Shown here in pieces: positions 23,701 to 34,830 of a stretch of DNA of 64,000 nucleotides. Origin of the DNA: Peribolospora baueri. Taxonomy: Eukaryota > Basidiomycota > Peribolosporomycetes > Peribolosporales > Peribolosporaceae. A program made the position numbers and the translations under genes. The stretch spans positions 1-64,000 of the forward strand of contig JAMDHS010000016.1 of assembly GCA_029717555.1 (NCBI GenBank), given 5' to 3'. The first letter of the stretch is position 1. Each line of letters begins with the position of its first letter. Below the pieces are notes generated by a model. That model was not told the DNA's origin. It ran no database searches and was given only the letters and a program-made list of their open reading frames with translations.

Positions 23701-26466
23701 AGAAGCAAGACTGGGAGGCTGTCATCAAGATTCCATTCATTGACGAGCAGAGGTTGCTCAATACTCTGCGCGGTGAATGGGCTTTTCCCAGTTTGCCTAT
23801 TTGACCCGGTCACACTACTCAACGTCTCAACTCTTTGCATTCTCAGCTCGTTCTGGCTTGCTCAGCAAGGACGAGCAATTCAGGAACTCGTATGGCACAA
23901 GCACGAGGTTCATGCACGATCCGGAAAGCGACCATATCTATCCTTCGTCCCTTCCCGGCGTCTTCCCCGACATTGTCCATTGTCAATCGAGCATGGAACC
24001 GTTTGATCTGCCGACACTCAGTGGTCTGCATCTCGTCAAAGGCCTCTGCGAAGGTGTCTTACTTGGCTCCGACGCTCTAGCCGGCTTCCCGACGATGAAG
24101 ACTTTGCCGCACTTTGCTACTCTCGTCTTCCACGGTGTTAACGTCTTCCAGTCTGAAAGTAAACGGGAGACCATCGTGCTTACCATCACCAACGACAAGT
24201 ACGACAACGTAAAGATGGAGGACGTGGCCAAAGAGACCATCGGGAAGCGCACATTTACCAACTGGCCTTTCCTCCGCGAGGGCCTCGTCGTCGCAGTCAG
24301 CGACAACCTCTTCCGCTACGAGCAGACTCAGGTCGCCGGCGTATCCAAGATTGTCAACATCCCTCATCGCCCGGAAACTGTGAATAGCTTGAAGCGCAAG
24401 ACGGAATCAATTGAAAGGCTTTATTCCAAGCGCTTTGGTGTGATTATTGGAAGCGTAGAGGTCATCTTGCACGTCAGGCCTCTGAAGGGTGAGTTCGAGG
24501 AGGAACTTAGCGGTCTCGTGTGAAATCGATAGCTGATTGAAACCTTCGTCTTATTGTCAAATAGGCCTCAAAAGACTTGATGACGGATCTCTCGTCAAAG
24601 ACTACGAAAACAATCCTAATAATGAGATTGAACAGCCGTTGCAGCTTGCTGTCTTCGATGTGTCCTCAGAGGATAAGCGTTATTTGGTTCGTTCTTCGCC
24701 CTGTTTTTGCCAGTTTCGGATGTCTGCTGATACCAGGATCTTCCTATTTGCTTCTTGGCGGCTCTTATAGGAAAAGGCTGCCCTGTCTCTTCGGGAAGAG
24801 TATCCGGAGAAGACCCGCGTGTTCTTCCTCGGTCATAACGCTTATGGTACGCCAACCCAAGTCGTTGCCAATACTGATCATTCTCTCGCGATTGAAGTTG
24901 CCGTGAGTACAAATGTCGGCTTCAGCTGCTTTTCGTCAAGCCTTATCTGAACTTAACTGTTGGCCATAGTTCTTCCCAAACCAAGCACGGGAGAACAATG
25001 CTATCCGTCAAGTCGTCCTCCACCGAGCACGCGAGAACTATTTCCCGTCGTACATCATCTCCAAGCGCGTCGGCCTGTCGGGGCTCGCCCTGTCGAAGAT
25101 TACCTCCAGCATGATGATCATGCATGGTGACCATAAACTCAACTTCGGCCTCAATCTGAAGTTCGAGGCCAAGGGACAGAAGGTGTTGGGCTACAGCCGT
25201 AAGAGCGAGTCTGGCTGGGAGTTTAGCGACAAAGCAGTAGAGCTTATTCAGGAGTATAAGGTACGTGTTGGTCGGGCAAACCGCGTCTTTGCGCCGCGTG
25301 CGCCGACGTTTTTCTATCTCATGTATGACTTTTTTCAGCAATCTTTCCCTGAGATTGTTGACGCTCTTGCAAGGAACTACAAAGGTGTGTAGGTTTGACA
25401 GTCTAGCTCAAGATCTCTGAGATGAGTGACAAACTCTTCTTCATTCTTTTTTGTCTTGTAGACATCACCAGGGCTATCGACCTCTTCGGTAAAGACGTTG
25501 TCGACAAGAGGGTTGAGGAGGTCAAGGCGTGGATCAAGGAGAAGGGCGTCCGTGACTTGGACACAGTTCCGTTGTTCGCGGAGCAGCTCGATAGGGTGAG
25601 CGTGCAAGAGGTTCTTACCTTGACCCCAGATCGCTCCAGCCGGTTTACCTTCGGTACTCTTGCAGACCACCATCCAACAAGTCGAAGAGCTCACTAATCG
25701 CATATCGAGCAACAAAATGGCTCAGCAAATAAAGCGTGTCTTCATCAAGGGCATCCCTCGCACTGCGCTTCTCAAGCCGGAGCACGCAAAGTTCCGCCTG
25801 CAGAACCAGGCGTTTGCTCTCGGTGACAGGGTCATCATCGTTGAAGACTCTGGCAACGTCCCTCTCAGCGCCAAAGGGGTGGTCATCGGCATCAACTCGA
25901 CATCGATCGATATCGTTCTCGACGTGCCCTTCTTAGGTGGAACGACGCTGGGCGATCGCACCTCGCCGTATCGCGGCGCTACGGTCGGCTTTTCTGCCGT
26001 GCTCAACCTCTCCAATCCTCAGTACGCGGCCTGCACGACTCCCCCGCCTGCTTACAATCATTTGCAAGCAGCGACAGCGAACCCTCCAGCACCAGCTCGT
26101 GGCGGTTTCCAGGGGCGCGGACGTGGGAACACGTACCGCCCTCCAAATTTCTTCACACCAGCAGCTGGTCGCGGTCGCGGCGTGCCTCCGATGATTGCCC
26201 ATCCTGCAGTCGTGAAGCCAGCTCGTGCTCCGCCGGTGGCGAATCGCAACTTTGCCGCTGCCGCCCATGGTCGCGGTCGTCATGCCCCGGCCGTCGATGG
26301 CCCCGCGAACCACCAGGTTCAGCTTGCAGCGACGATCAACCAAGGTCAGACGCCTCGGCCTCCTCGTCCTGCTGCTGCTGGCCATATGCCAGCGCCTGGA
26401 TGGGGACGGGGTGGAATCCGTGGCGGTCGAGGGGGGTATGTCGGCCGGGGCGGAGGAGATGCATAA
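20742..26466 (+). CDS. XRN1: 5'-3' exoribonuclease 1
   Basis: The canonical N-terminus [20 protein letters not shown] is assembled from exons of 4 nt (20742-20745), 11 nt (20841-20851), 17 nt (20971-20987) and a fourth from 21079. Every join has GT/AG and correct phase. The catalytic core follows: [43 protein letters not shown] and NDFLPHLPN. Then come the linker and the D1-SH3-like modules, including [15 protein letters not shown] and [14 protein letters not shown]. The tail from about 26090 is Gly/Arg-rich with RGG boxes and ends at 26466. Xrn1 degrades decapped 5'-monophosphate mRNA in the cytoplasm. About 20 exons are needed. The long SH3-like and RGG-rich C-terminus distinguishes it from nuclear Rat1/Xrn2. 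The minus-strand small gene lies 306 bp downstream and is convergent. Confidence 0.95.
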
Positions 26467-26772
26467 AGGCCGAGGTGGCAGTCCTGCTCAGGCACCGAGA
26501 TTCGAAGCTGAGAAGGCTGTCTATGAATGACCCCTTTCCGGGTCAAGGCAAGCGACTCTTGTTTTCGTAATCGTCTAGTCGTCAAGATTTGGCGTGTTGA
26601 TTCCAGTGCGGGAAGAATTTCCGACTGGTCTTCCCCTCCTCGTATTGGATCTGTACATCTCTGGCTGTGATACGAAAATAGATTATCGTTGGTGTTATTG
26701 AGGGCAGGATCGCCCTGCTGAACGATACAGTATGCGTATGTGGACCTCTACAAAGCGCGCCTCCCCTTTCAT
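26467..26772. other. Convergent intergenic region
   Basis: This is 3' flank of XRN1 (plus) and of the 74-residue membrane protein gene (minus). A minus-strand open frame across 26582-26827 is mostly the out-of-frame 3' end of that small gene and is not called. Confidence 0.5.
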
Positions 26773-27093
26773 CTACTTGGGGCCATATCCGTACTGCAAA
26801 CGGCCGGGGGGGCGTCTCTCGGCACAAGCCAACTCTTCTTCTACACCCTGTATGCGACGGATCTTCTCATAGTCATTGAAGTGATGGTCTGCGATCTCTT
26901 ATGAAGGAGGAACACAGGTGCAGCGGTCAGAAGAAGCAAGACCTCATTCATGGAAGGCACAAGCCGTTGGTAGACCAATGATAGATCACTCACTGTATCC
27001 GCCCCAAGCGCCTAGGAAGACCACACCCCAAAACAGAAGCGCACCTTTGGCACGGCCTTGAGGCCCTATGTATCTCAGCAAAGATGCCGCCAT
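26773..27093 (-). CDS. Small single-pass membrane protein, 74 residues, unknown function
   Basis: Two exons, 27093-26994 (100 nt) and 26897-26773 (125 nt), join in phase 1 to give 74 codons plus a TAG. The ATG has a near-ideal context (CCACCATGGCG). The donor is GTGAGT and the intron is 96 nt with an AAG acceptor. The protein starts MAASLLRYIGPQGRAKG, has one hydrophobic segment (ALLFWGVVFLGAW, about residues 18-30), then a charged helix (HHFNDYEKIRRIQGVEEEL) and ends RLQYGYGPK. The shape, with a short basic N-terminus, one membrane span and a charged tail, is like small mitochondrial inner-membrane subunits or assembly factors. I do not recognise the family and assign no function. It lies between XRN1 and ELG1. 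Confidence 0.65.
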
Positions 27094-27894
27094 GGTGGTT
27101 TTTTTGTCCTAGCCGACACTGGGTGAGTAGATGCACAGGTCAGAAGCAAAGGGATCGGATGAATCAGCACCGGGCGCGTTCAGCAGTCAGCGTGCCTCTG
27201 CCCTCACCTGTGTGTCCTCGCCTTCATTTTTCCAGGCCCTCCTGGCCACGGTCGTTTGCACTTGATACATATTTACAGGTGGAGTCTACAGAAGTGAAGG
27301 TCTTACACAGACCTTCCCTACACAGAAGCAGCGCTGGCGCTAGGTGCCGTAAAGCTGAGCTCCTTGGCTCCATCACTAGTCTATCTGGTGTTTCCGTTCA
27401 CCAGATCTTAGTGCCTCGTATTTCCTCGGTTCACAAGTTGCGCTATGAATGAAAAGAGAGAGAAAAGGAGAAAAATGGTTAAGGTAGTCCACGTTCAAAG
27501 ATGAGGCTACGAAGGGGTCATCTGCACGCCACTCTTCATGTTGGAGGCGAACGAACTACTTGAGAAGATGGGCGGCCAAGGCACTGAAGAATCACAGCTT
27601 AAAGAATGCTTAAAATAGGAAAAGAGAGGGGCATGCTTCGCTTCCCCATCTCTAGTCGTCATTGCTCCGAGGGCGGAAAGCTGACGAGCTGATCGATCGG
27701 CCCGGAGGGGCGAGGCTTAGGCTGGCCACAGCGCGTAAATGATCGACGCGTCTCGCGCGTCTCTTCCTCTTCCACGATCTCCACCCGCCACACTTGATGG
27801 AGCCTACGTACCGTTGATCGTTGTCGTTCGCGCACGCACAGACAACCTGCCCACGGCCCTCAAGGTTGCCGGCGGCTGTCCCGGAGACCCGATA
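27094..27894. promoter_or_regulatory. Divergent promoter of small membrane protein gene and ELG1
   Basis: The region holds two perfect hairpins: a 7-bp stem with 7-nt loop at 27296-27316 and an 8-bp stem with 8-nt loop at 27383-27406. An ACGCGT (MCB-like) element lies at 27746-27751, about 145 bp before the preferred ELG1 start, flanked by further CGCGT cores. The ELG1 frame is open back to 27739, but the MCB and GC-box content argue that 27739-27894 is leader or promoter. No tRNA or known ncRNA is recognised. Confidence 0.45.
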
Positions 27895-30800
27895 ATGGCG
27901 CGACAGACGACCCTCGCCTTCGGCCAATCCCCTCTCCCTTCACCCGCTGCGTCGACTCTCAGCAGCGACAACGCCGGCACCCGGGGCCAGACCAAGCCTC
28001 GTCACCCTTTCTTCGCTCCCAGACGCTCAAAGACGCCAGCGATCCAAGGCGAGGGCAGTCCAGCGTCTTCGTCTTCTCAAGGACAGACTGCCACTACCGA
28101 GTCCGAGCCATCTATTCCCATCAAAAAGAGCGCCCACTGTCGCAAGGCTCTCGTTGACGCGGCATGGCCTTCCCGGGAGAGCGTGCATGTCCAGCCAGAG
28201 TCACATGCACCTGTGCCACCACATGGTGACATTTCAACTGGCGGCATGACATGTTCAAGGCCGAGCAAGATCAGGCGCGTAGAGAAGGGAAAAGGTCGTG
28301 CCGTCGAGTCGGACGGTAAACCGGATCCCCTTCTATGCGAGATCGTCGAACATTCCTTTCCCCGTCTCCCCTCTGATACGCCGACCGTGGGCCCTTCAAC
28401 AACGTTGCGCTCTCGCCCCGTGCGCAGACTCTTGTCTCTGGAAGAACTGGCGGCGAAAATTGACAAAGACGTAACGATGCCGCCCGGACCACGGCCCTTC
28501 GCTATTTCACGTGCCCTCGAAGCGGCGATGTCGTCCAAGGCTGCCTCTTCACGCCAGCCGTGCCGGACCTTCTCCGATGCCAACGAGATGTGGACGGAGA
28601 AATGGAAGCCGAGGCGTGCGGACGAGGTGCTCGACAATGAGGACAAAGCTCGCTACCTACGCGACTGGCTCCGCGAACTCGAGATCAAGCCTGCTCAGGT
28701 CGTTGACGCTTCTTCTCAGCGCCAGGATTTCGTCACTGGGAGCTCGAAAGACGGGAACAGGACTCACTCCTCCAAAGGGAGGAAGCGTCAGGTGGTGACG
28801 AAAGTGGAAAAGAAGCAGCGCAAGAAGGCTAGACGCAAGGCGGGCTCGTCTAGGAACGTTTGGATGGGCGCAAGTAGCGACGAGGACGACGGCCTGGCCG
28901 ACTTCATCGTGCCGGACGATTGGTATGAAGAAGACCTGCGCGACGGCGGCAGCGACGCGGCTGTCGAAGGAACGGCTTTCGATGGTGACAGTGCCAACTT
29001 CTTCCGATCGGGCTCGGCGACCTCCTCGCCGAGGAATTCCTCACTATCTGCCGACGTCCCTCCGCTTAGTTCCTCGACCTTTTCCCCCCTCACGAATACG
29101 ATCCTCCTCTGTGGTCCGTTCGGTTCCGGCAAGACGGCTGCCGTGTATGCGTGCGCCGCTGAACTCGGGTATGAGGTGTTCGAGCTTTTCCCAGGAGTGG
29201 GCAAACGGTCGGGCAAAGAGCTCAGCGGAGCCGTGGGTGACATGACGAAGAACCACATTGTCGGTGCGGGCGGCTTGGGTAGTGGCGCCTCCTTCGGGCG
29301 AAGTAGGAAAGCTCCCGCCAAGCCGCTTGCCAAACCGCTCACGTTGTCCAAAGCCGCTGCCGTTCGGAACGGGACTGACCCCGCTCTCGTCCCGCCACCA
29401 GGCGATGTATCGAGGGACAATGTGATTGACGGTCTGGTCAACTTGCAGGGTGAGCAGAAGAATAAGCGGGATGACGGCACGCAAATTCTGGAACAGCGAG
29501 GTCCCGACAAGACCAAAAAGGCGGCCATCGATGTCTTTGCCAAGCTGATGGGTGCGAGGAAGAATAGGGCCACGAAGCCGGATCTAGCTGGAGGTGACTC
29601 ACGTGGCGTGGAGACCCCGCCAGAGTCCGCTGAGCTCATGTCGACGAATGGCAATGCGACGGACACCGATGGCGACTCTTCCGGCCAGCCGCACTCACAC
29701 GACGGCGCCCCGTCACTGCCTCGCGTCACGGACGAGAGGAACGCCAATGGCAGCCGACATCAGTCAACCACGATGACCGCTTCTCCAATCTCGACGCCTG
29801 TTAGGCAGTCGCTCATTCTGCTAGAGGAGGTCGATGTCCTCTTCGAGGAGGACAAGGGTTTCTGGCAAGCGGTCGTCGCACTCATTGCTGAATCGAAGAG
29901 ACCTGTCATCTTGACTTGCAATGGTCCGTAAAAGCGAACGTTCTTTCCCTCCGTCGCTCTCCACGAATACTTACCCGTTCCGTCTTTTCAAACGTACACA
30001 ACGGCAGATTTAAGTCTGGTGCCAGTAGAAGACCTTCCCCTGCAGACAACCTTGTTCTTTGTACCACCGCTTCCTCAAGTCGCAGTGCCATACCTGCAAC
30101 TAGTCGCTCTCGCAGAGGGCCACATACTGTCCGAGCAAGCAGTTGCATTGCTGTACGAGGCGACGGCCTTCGAGCGGCCCACCGCTACCAATCCGACGAG
30201 TCACCCCAACGCCAGCGCTCCCCATCCGGCCTTGTTCCAGCGTGAACTCTCGTTCGACTTGCGCCGGGCTCTCTGCCAACTCCAGTTTTGGTGCCAGTGG
30301 GCGGTAGGTAGCGAGAAGGCGGGCCTGGATTGGCTGCACGTCGGCTCCTCGTCTGCGGAGTCCACAGACGATAAACCACTTTTCGTCTGGAGCGATGGCA
30401 CCTACAACGGCTGGGAAGACGTGGGCCGCCCGAAAGAGCAGGTCGGGAATCTCCTCAATACCCAATTCAGCGCTGTAGTCGAGGCGGTGGAGAGCATGGA
30501 GAGTCACGGAGGTAGTCGGGAACGCCATCTGGGTTTTTGGGAGGCGGCGCTCAATGATCGCGTTGGCACGGGAGGTGAACGGCTTGCGACTGGAGACGGT
30601 TCGTCGGCACTCCGTCAGCTGCGTTCTCTGCAATCGTTCACGGACGCGGTTTCGCATTCTGATGCTTATCTTCGCCGGAGCTTCTCTGGAGCGTTGGAGG
30701 TGGGAAATGCTCACAAACAATGCTTCGAGCGAATTGGAGATGTGCTAATGCCAAGCCTCCCTTTCATCCCGTAGGATCTTGAGCCAGATATTTACGGACC

Positions 30801-31450
30801 GTCGCCAAACGACGAAGTCGTCTCGACTCCATGCTACGCTCTCTACAAACTGTTCAAGCCCAAACCGGCGCTGGAGGCCAACATGCTGGCTTCCTTCGGC
30901 AAGGAAGATGAAGTTTATCTGTCGACCCTTTTGGAGGCAATCCGGACCTTGAGAAACACGTTTCCGGGCGCGGAAGGGGCGTTTGTGAATGAAGCAGGGC
31001 GAGACTTGGACGATTTGGATTATTCAAGGCGAGTCGAACTGTCTGTGTTGCTAAGGGTTGGCTGGGGAGCGCGCCTAAACTCTGTTCTCTATTTTTCATG
31101 GTTCATCCAGGCTCGATCATTCCCACCTCACGTCGGTCTTTCTCGAATCCCTTCGCCCCGCGGTATGGTCCCGACCTCCCCGCATGGAGGCCTTCACAGA
31201 GCACGCTCCGTTCGTCCGCCGCCTGGTCATCGCGGACGACGCGCAAGAGGCTCGCCATCGCATCGCCCAGGAGCAGGCACGATACGTCTTCGCCTTGGGC
31301 GATGCTGACACGATGCTCGGACGGGGCAGGAGGCAGACGCGCAATTCCACTTGGGGGAGCAATCGGTGGGCTATCGATAGGCATTTGCACGCCTTGGACG
31401 AGGAAGCTTTGGAAGCTGTCAGAAAGACCTGCTTCCCCGGAGAAGATTAG
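27895..31450 (+). CDS. ELG1: Elg1/ATAD5-type RFC-like AAA+ ATPase
   Basis: A long first exon carries a disordered N-terminus starting [10 protein letters not shown], then the Elg1 box [20 protein letters not shown] (about 28590-28650). Walker A is [14 protein letters not shown] (29104-29145). A Lys/Ser-rich insert separates it from Walker [15 protein letters not shown] (29812-29853), and sensor-1 region VILTCND spans the intron at about 29925-30008. Later exons give the winged lid part ([32 protein letters not shown]) and a C-terminal region ending at 31450 after [10 protein letters not shown] and [10 protein letters not shown]. Elg1 with Rfc2-5 unloads PCNA from chromatin after replication. 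A degenerate QTTLAF motif at the N-terminus may be a PCNA contact, but the double aromatic is absent. The ATG at 27895 is preferred to the upstream in-frame 27739. Confidence 0.88.
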
Positions 31451-31706
31451 AAATGGAATGTCGTTGAGCGGTGCGAAGATCTAACGATCGGCAGCGATGG
31501 CAGTGGATCGGGCAACGATATCGAGCCGGTTTCACAACCCCTGTAGCCGGATTTGGTATCTTCTTCCGTAGTCCGGGCTAATAATATCCAGCCACGAGAG
31601 CGGCGATGAGATCTTTCTACAATCCGCGTTGATTCCGATCCGAGCATTCCCTTCCAGCCTGACCTGAACTTGAGAGGCCACCTATGGCTCGCGATACGAG
31701 ACGCGT

Positions 31707-33431
31707 TTACTTGATCTGCACCTCTCTCTCCATCTGAGGTCTGATGCCGATCCCGCCGAGGAGGTTGTTCACCGCCATGTCGGCCATGGTGATCCGCGTC
31801 TCGGTCGTCGCGGAGCCGATGTGCGGGATGAGGACGACTTTGTCTGAAAGAGGAGGCTGGAGGAGGGGGTGGTCCTTTGGGATGTCTGTCCATGGTTTTC
31901 GAAAGGCGGAGAAGGATTGGAGGCGAATTGGAGGAGAAAGTATGAAACCGGAGGAAAGGTTGAATTTTCTCAACCGAGGTTTTACTCGCTCGAGACGAAG
32001 GACTCCGAACTCACTCGGCTCGCCCTCCACGACGTCCAGACCCGCGGCTCCAATCCTCTCCTCGCGAAGGGCCGCAACGAGCGCGTCGGTGTCGATGACA
32101 GGTCCGCGGCCAGTGTTGACTATGACGGCGCTCCGCTTCATGAGCGCGAGCACATCGGCGTTGATTGCGTGCTTGGTGGCGGGCGAGAGAGAGGTCATAA
32201 CAAAAAACACGTCGGCCTTCTTGGCCAGCTGCTTCAGGTCAGGCTCGTTGGCGATCGTAGTCTTGGAGAATGGGGCGGAAGAGCCGGAGACGAGCGGGTG
32301 GAGGAGGGGTGCATAGGAGGAAGTAAAGGGCCGCGGGGAAGAGACGGTGTAAAGGATTTGGGAGGGCCCGAGGGGCAGCAAACGCAAGGCCGTCTTTTGG
32401 GCGATGCGACCGAAGCCGTAGAAGCCGATCGTGGCGCCTGCTATGGAGGGCCCACACAGGGTCTACCCAACGTGGAAAGAGAAGGAGAAAGGGATGAGTT
32501 GACGTTCACGGACACACGACCGCCAAAAAAATTCGTTCACGAGAGGGCTCCAGGCCATGGCCATTTGAGGCCACTTTCCGTCTCTGACAATGTTCAAAGA
32601 CTGGAGGAAGAGAGACAGCGTGAAATAAAATAAAAGGTCAAGTGCCCGCTCACTACGAAGAGCCGTCCACTCACTACGGAGAGCCGTCCAGGCCCGACGT
32701 CGCTTGGCCACCTGTCTCACCTCTCCGATCCGGCGCGTCGCCATTAATGCTAGGCACAGCGTCAGGTCCGCGACGGCGTCGTCGAGCACTTCGGGAGCTA
32801 TTGCGCCGATAAAGAAGGGCATTGGAATTTAGCAAACGGGGACACTGATAACTGTGACTCTTCACATGGGCGAAAAAGGAATAGGATGGCAGCCTGAGAG
32901 CGATATCGCCCTGTTCTAGCACACTCACTATGTCCCACCCTCACGCCCATCTCCTTGGCGGTGGAGAGATCGATGTGATCGTATCCGACGCTATATGTGC
33001 TAACCACCTTGAGCGAAGAGCCAGCGGCACGGAGGAGTTCGCCGTCGATCTTGTCGCTGAAAGCAGTACAGATCAGGCCGGAAGCGCCTTTGACTTGCTC
33101 CAAGAGCCAGTCGCGTGGCGCCGGACGGTCCTCGGTCCAGCAAACAAGGTCAATTCTGCACGGGAAACGACGTTGGTGATAAGGACGTTTCTTAGACGCT
33201 GACGAGCTTTGCGTCGAAGAGATGAGAACGACCATCGGCCGACACTCACGCGCCCTTTTTGGCCTCTTCATTGAGCAGCTCCGTCGGCATCTTCCGGCTC
33301 TGCACCACCTTGGGCCTACCCGCCTGGGCCGACATCAAGCGGGAGAACGGTGGATAGGAGTGAGATGGTTGGGAGGCTGCTCGAAGCGAGTATGAGAGGA
33401 GAGTTCGAGTTGCGAGGGTACGGGCGAACAT
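31707..33431 (-). CDS. D-2-hydroxyacid dehydrogenase (glyoxylate/hydroxypyruvate reductase)
   Basis: About six exons. The N-terminus MFARTLATRTLLSYSLRAAS is rich in Arg/Ser/Leu and looks like a mitochondrial presequence. An internal Met (about residue 32) could give a cytosolic form. Then LVCWTEDRPAPRDWLL, VVSTYSVGYDHIDL, and the NAD(H) loop GFYGFGRIAQ (about 32400). All three catalytic residues are visible: Arg in VNTGRGPVID, Glu in GLDVVEGEP and His in LIPHIGSAT. The protein ends EREVQIK. This is the GRHPR/Gor1 family, which reduces glyoxylate and hydroxypyruvate. One intron (about 32640-32700) contains two tandem 21-bp copies. The gene converges on ELG1, with the two stop codons 257 bp apart. 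Confidence 0.9.
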
Positions 33432-34830
33432 GGATGGAAGGACTTGGTGTACGATGTGCTGGTAGTAAATGGCTTAGCGTTGTCGTTGTCGTTGTCGTTG
33501 TCGTCGTCGCTGACGATGACTCGCTTGGCTCGGACATCGAACGAGATTGATCCCGCCAGGCCGGCTCCGATAGATAAGTCTACCCGTAAACCGTCTCTCC
33601 TCGAAGCGCAGCGACGATATGATCGTCGTAAGTGGCCAGAGGTTGAGACAGACTGCACCGAAAGCGATCCATCGTGCCGCCTGACCGTCCCAGAGAACAT
33701 TTGGCCATCTCTGTGTCACCAGAAAATCAATGCTGCCCTCAGAGACTTTCAGCCTGTCCATCACGCTCAGGCAGACTTTCAGCGCTCTCGTCAAAAGTGA
33801 TGGGATGGGATTGTCATCGCTCAATTCTACGCTCGTTTTAGCTTTCCCGGTCGCATCCGGCATGGAAACAGCCACGGTGGGAGAAAAGGGGACGAGTGGG
33901 GAGTAAAGAAGAAGACTCGGAGGGACAAGGGAGGGAAGAAGTGCTCCGAGGAACAGATTTCCGCATAACTCCGCGCCATCCCGGTCCGCAGCAACTTTGC
34001 TCTCGAAGCCCAGGCGATGGCAGTGTGACTGAACCCGACGAGCGACGTTAATCTTGGACGGATTAAACGAACGGGGACTGGGACGCCTAGACCGGACCGG
34101 AGAAGGACGTATATATCTCTTACTCTGAATACCTACACCGCGTTTTTGCATGGTGGGCTGGGGACAATGGAAGAGAGAAGAGGGAAGGGCCAAGACTGCA
34201 TTCGCCGACCGAGCGCATCTCGAGACTGGCCGGACATCATAATTGCTGCTGACAAAAACGGCGAGCGGGCGGGCGGGCCAAGAACAGAACTGAGGGAAGG
34301 ACTGAAAGGCTGGATGGATAGATGGATAGATGGTGGGAAGGAGCCAAAGAGCGACAGGAAGGCAGGGTTGGATAGATTGTAAGAAGGAAGGAGGAGGGCT
34401 GGACACAACAAACTGACACGGGAAGGAAAGCGGAAGCGTAGGATAGGGTAGGGAAGGGTATGCTGAGAGTCTCGTCTCGTCATCGGTGGAGCGAGAGGGA
34501 AGGGGGAGGGTGTCTAGAACTAGATACTGTAGGCTGACCAGCGCGTGGAAGCGCGTCCGTGGTCCGTGTGGTGTCGGCCGGGTGTGAAGTACAAAGTCGA
34601 AGGGAGGGGATGAAGTAGGAATGCATCGACGTCGACTTTTGTCCGGCCAGTGGGGTCGGAAGGCGAAATGAATAGGTAGACAGCAGGTGAGGTATGTAAG
34701 AAAAAGATGGGGAAGAACGAGGGAGGGGGCGGAAGAACGAGAAGATGGGAGGAAGAAAGGAAGAAAGCTGGAAGGAGCGAGGAAGTACGACAATGTCCAA
34801 CCTCGCGATCCACCCGCTCGACGGCGTGGC
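33432..34830. other. Long intergenic region with CGTTGT microsatellite
   Basis: This is the 3' flank of RAS and 5' flank of the GOR-type gene, both on the minus strand. A GTC/GTT microsatellite lies at about 33475-33512. A minus-strand frame from an ATG near 33862 down to about 33480 reads as a moderately plausible peptide (RWPNVLWDGQAARWIAFG in it) but has no recognised family and ends in the microsatellite, so I leave it uncalled. The rest is purine/pyrimidine-biased low-complexity sequence. Confidence 0.4.

Noticed and set aside
26582-26827. Minus-strand 81-codon frame
   Set aside because: Its first part is the shifted frame of the 74-residue membrane protein's last exon; the rest is 3' flank.
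28788-29747. 319-codon minus-strand frame opposite ELG1
   Set aside because: Exact antisense shadow of the Walker A/B-bearing ELG1 exon.
29970-29985. ATACTTACC, like the 5' end of U1 snRNA
   Set aside because: It lies inside an ELG1 intron and the rest of U1 is absent.
33474-34793. 439-codon minus-strand open frame
   Set aside because: Low-complexity Pro/Ser/Leu sequence ending in a CAACGA-type microsatellite; no start context, no motif.
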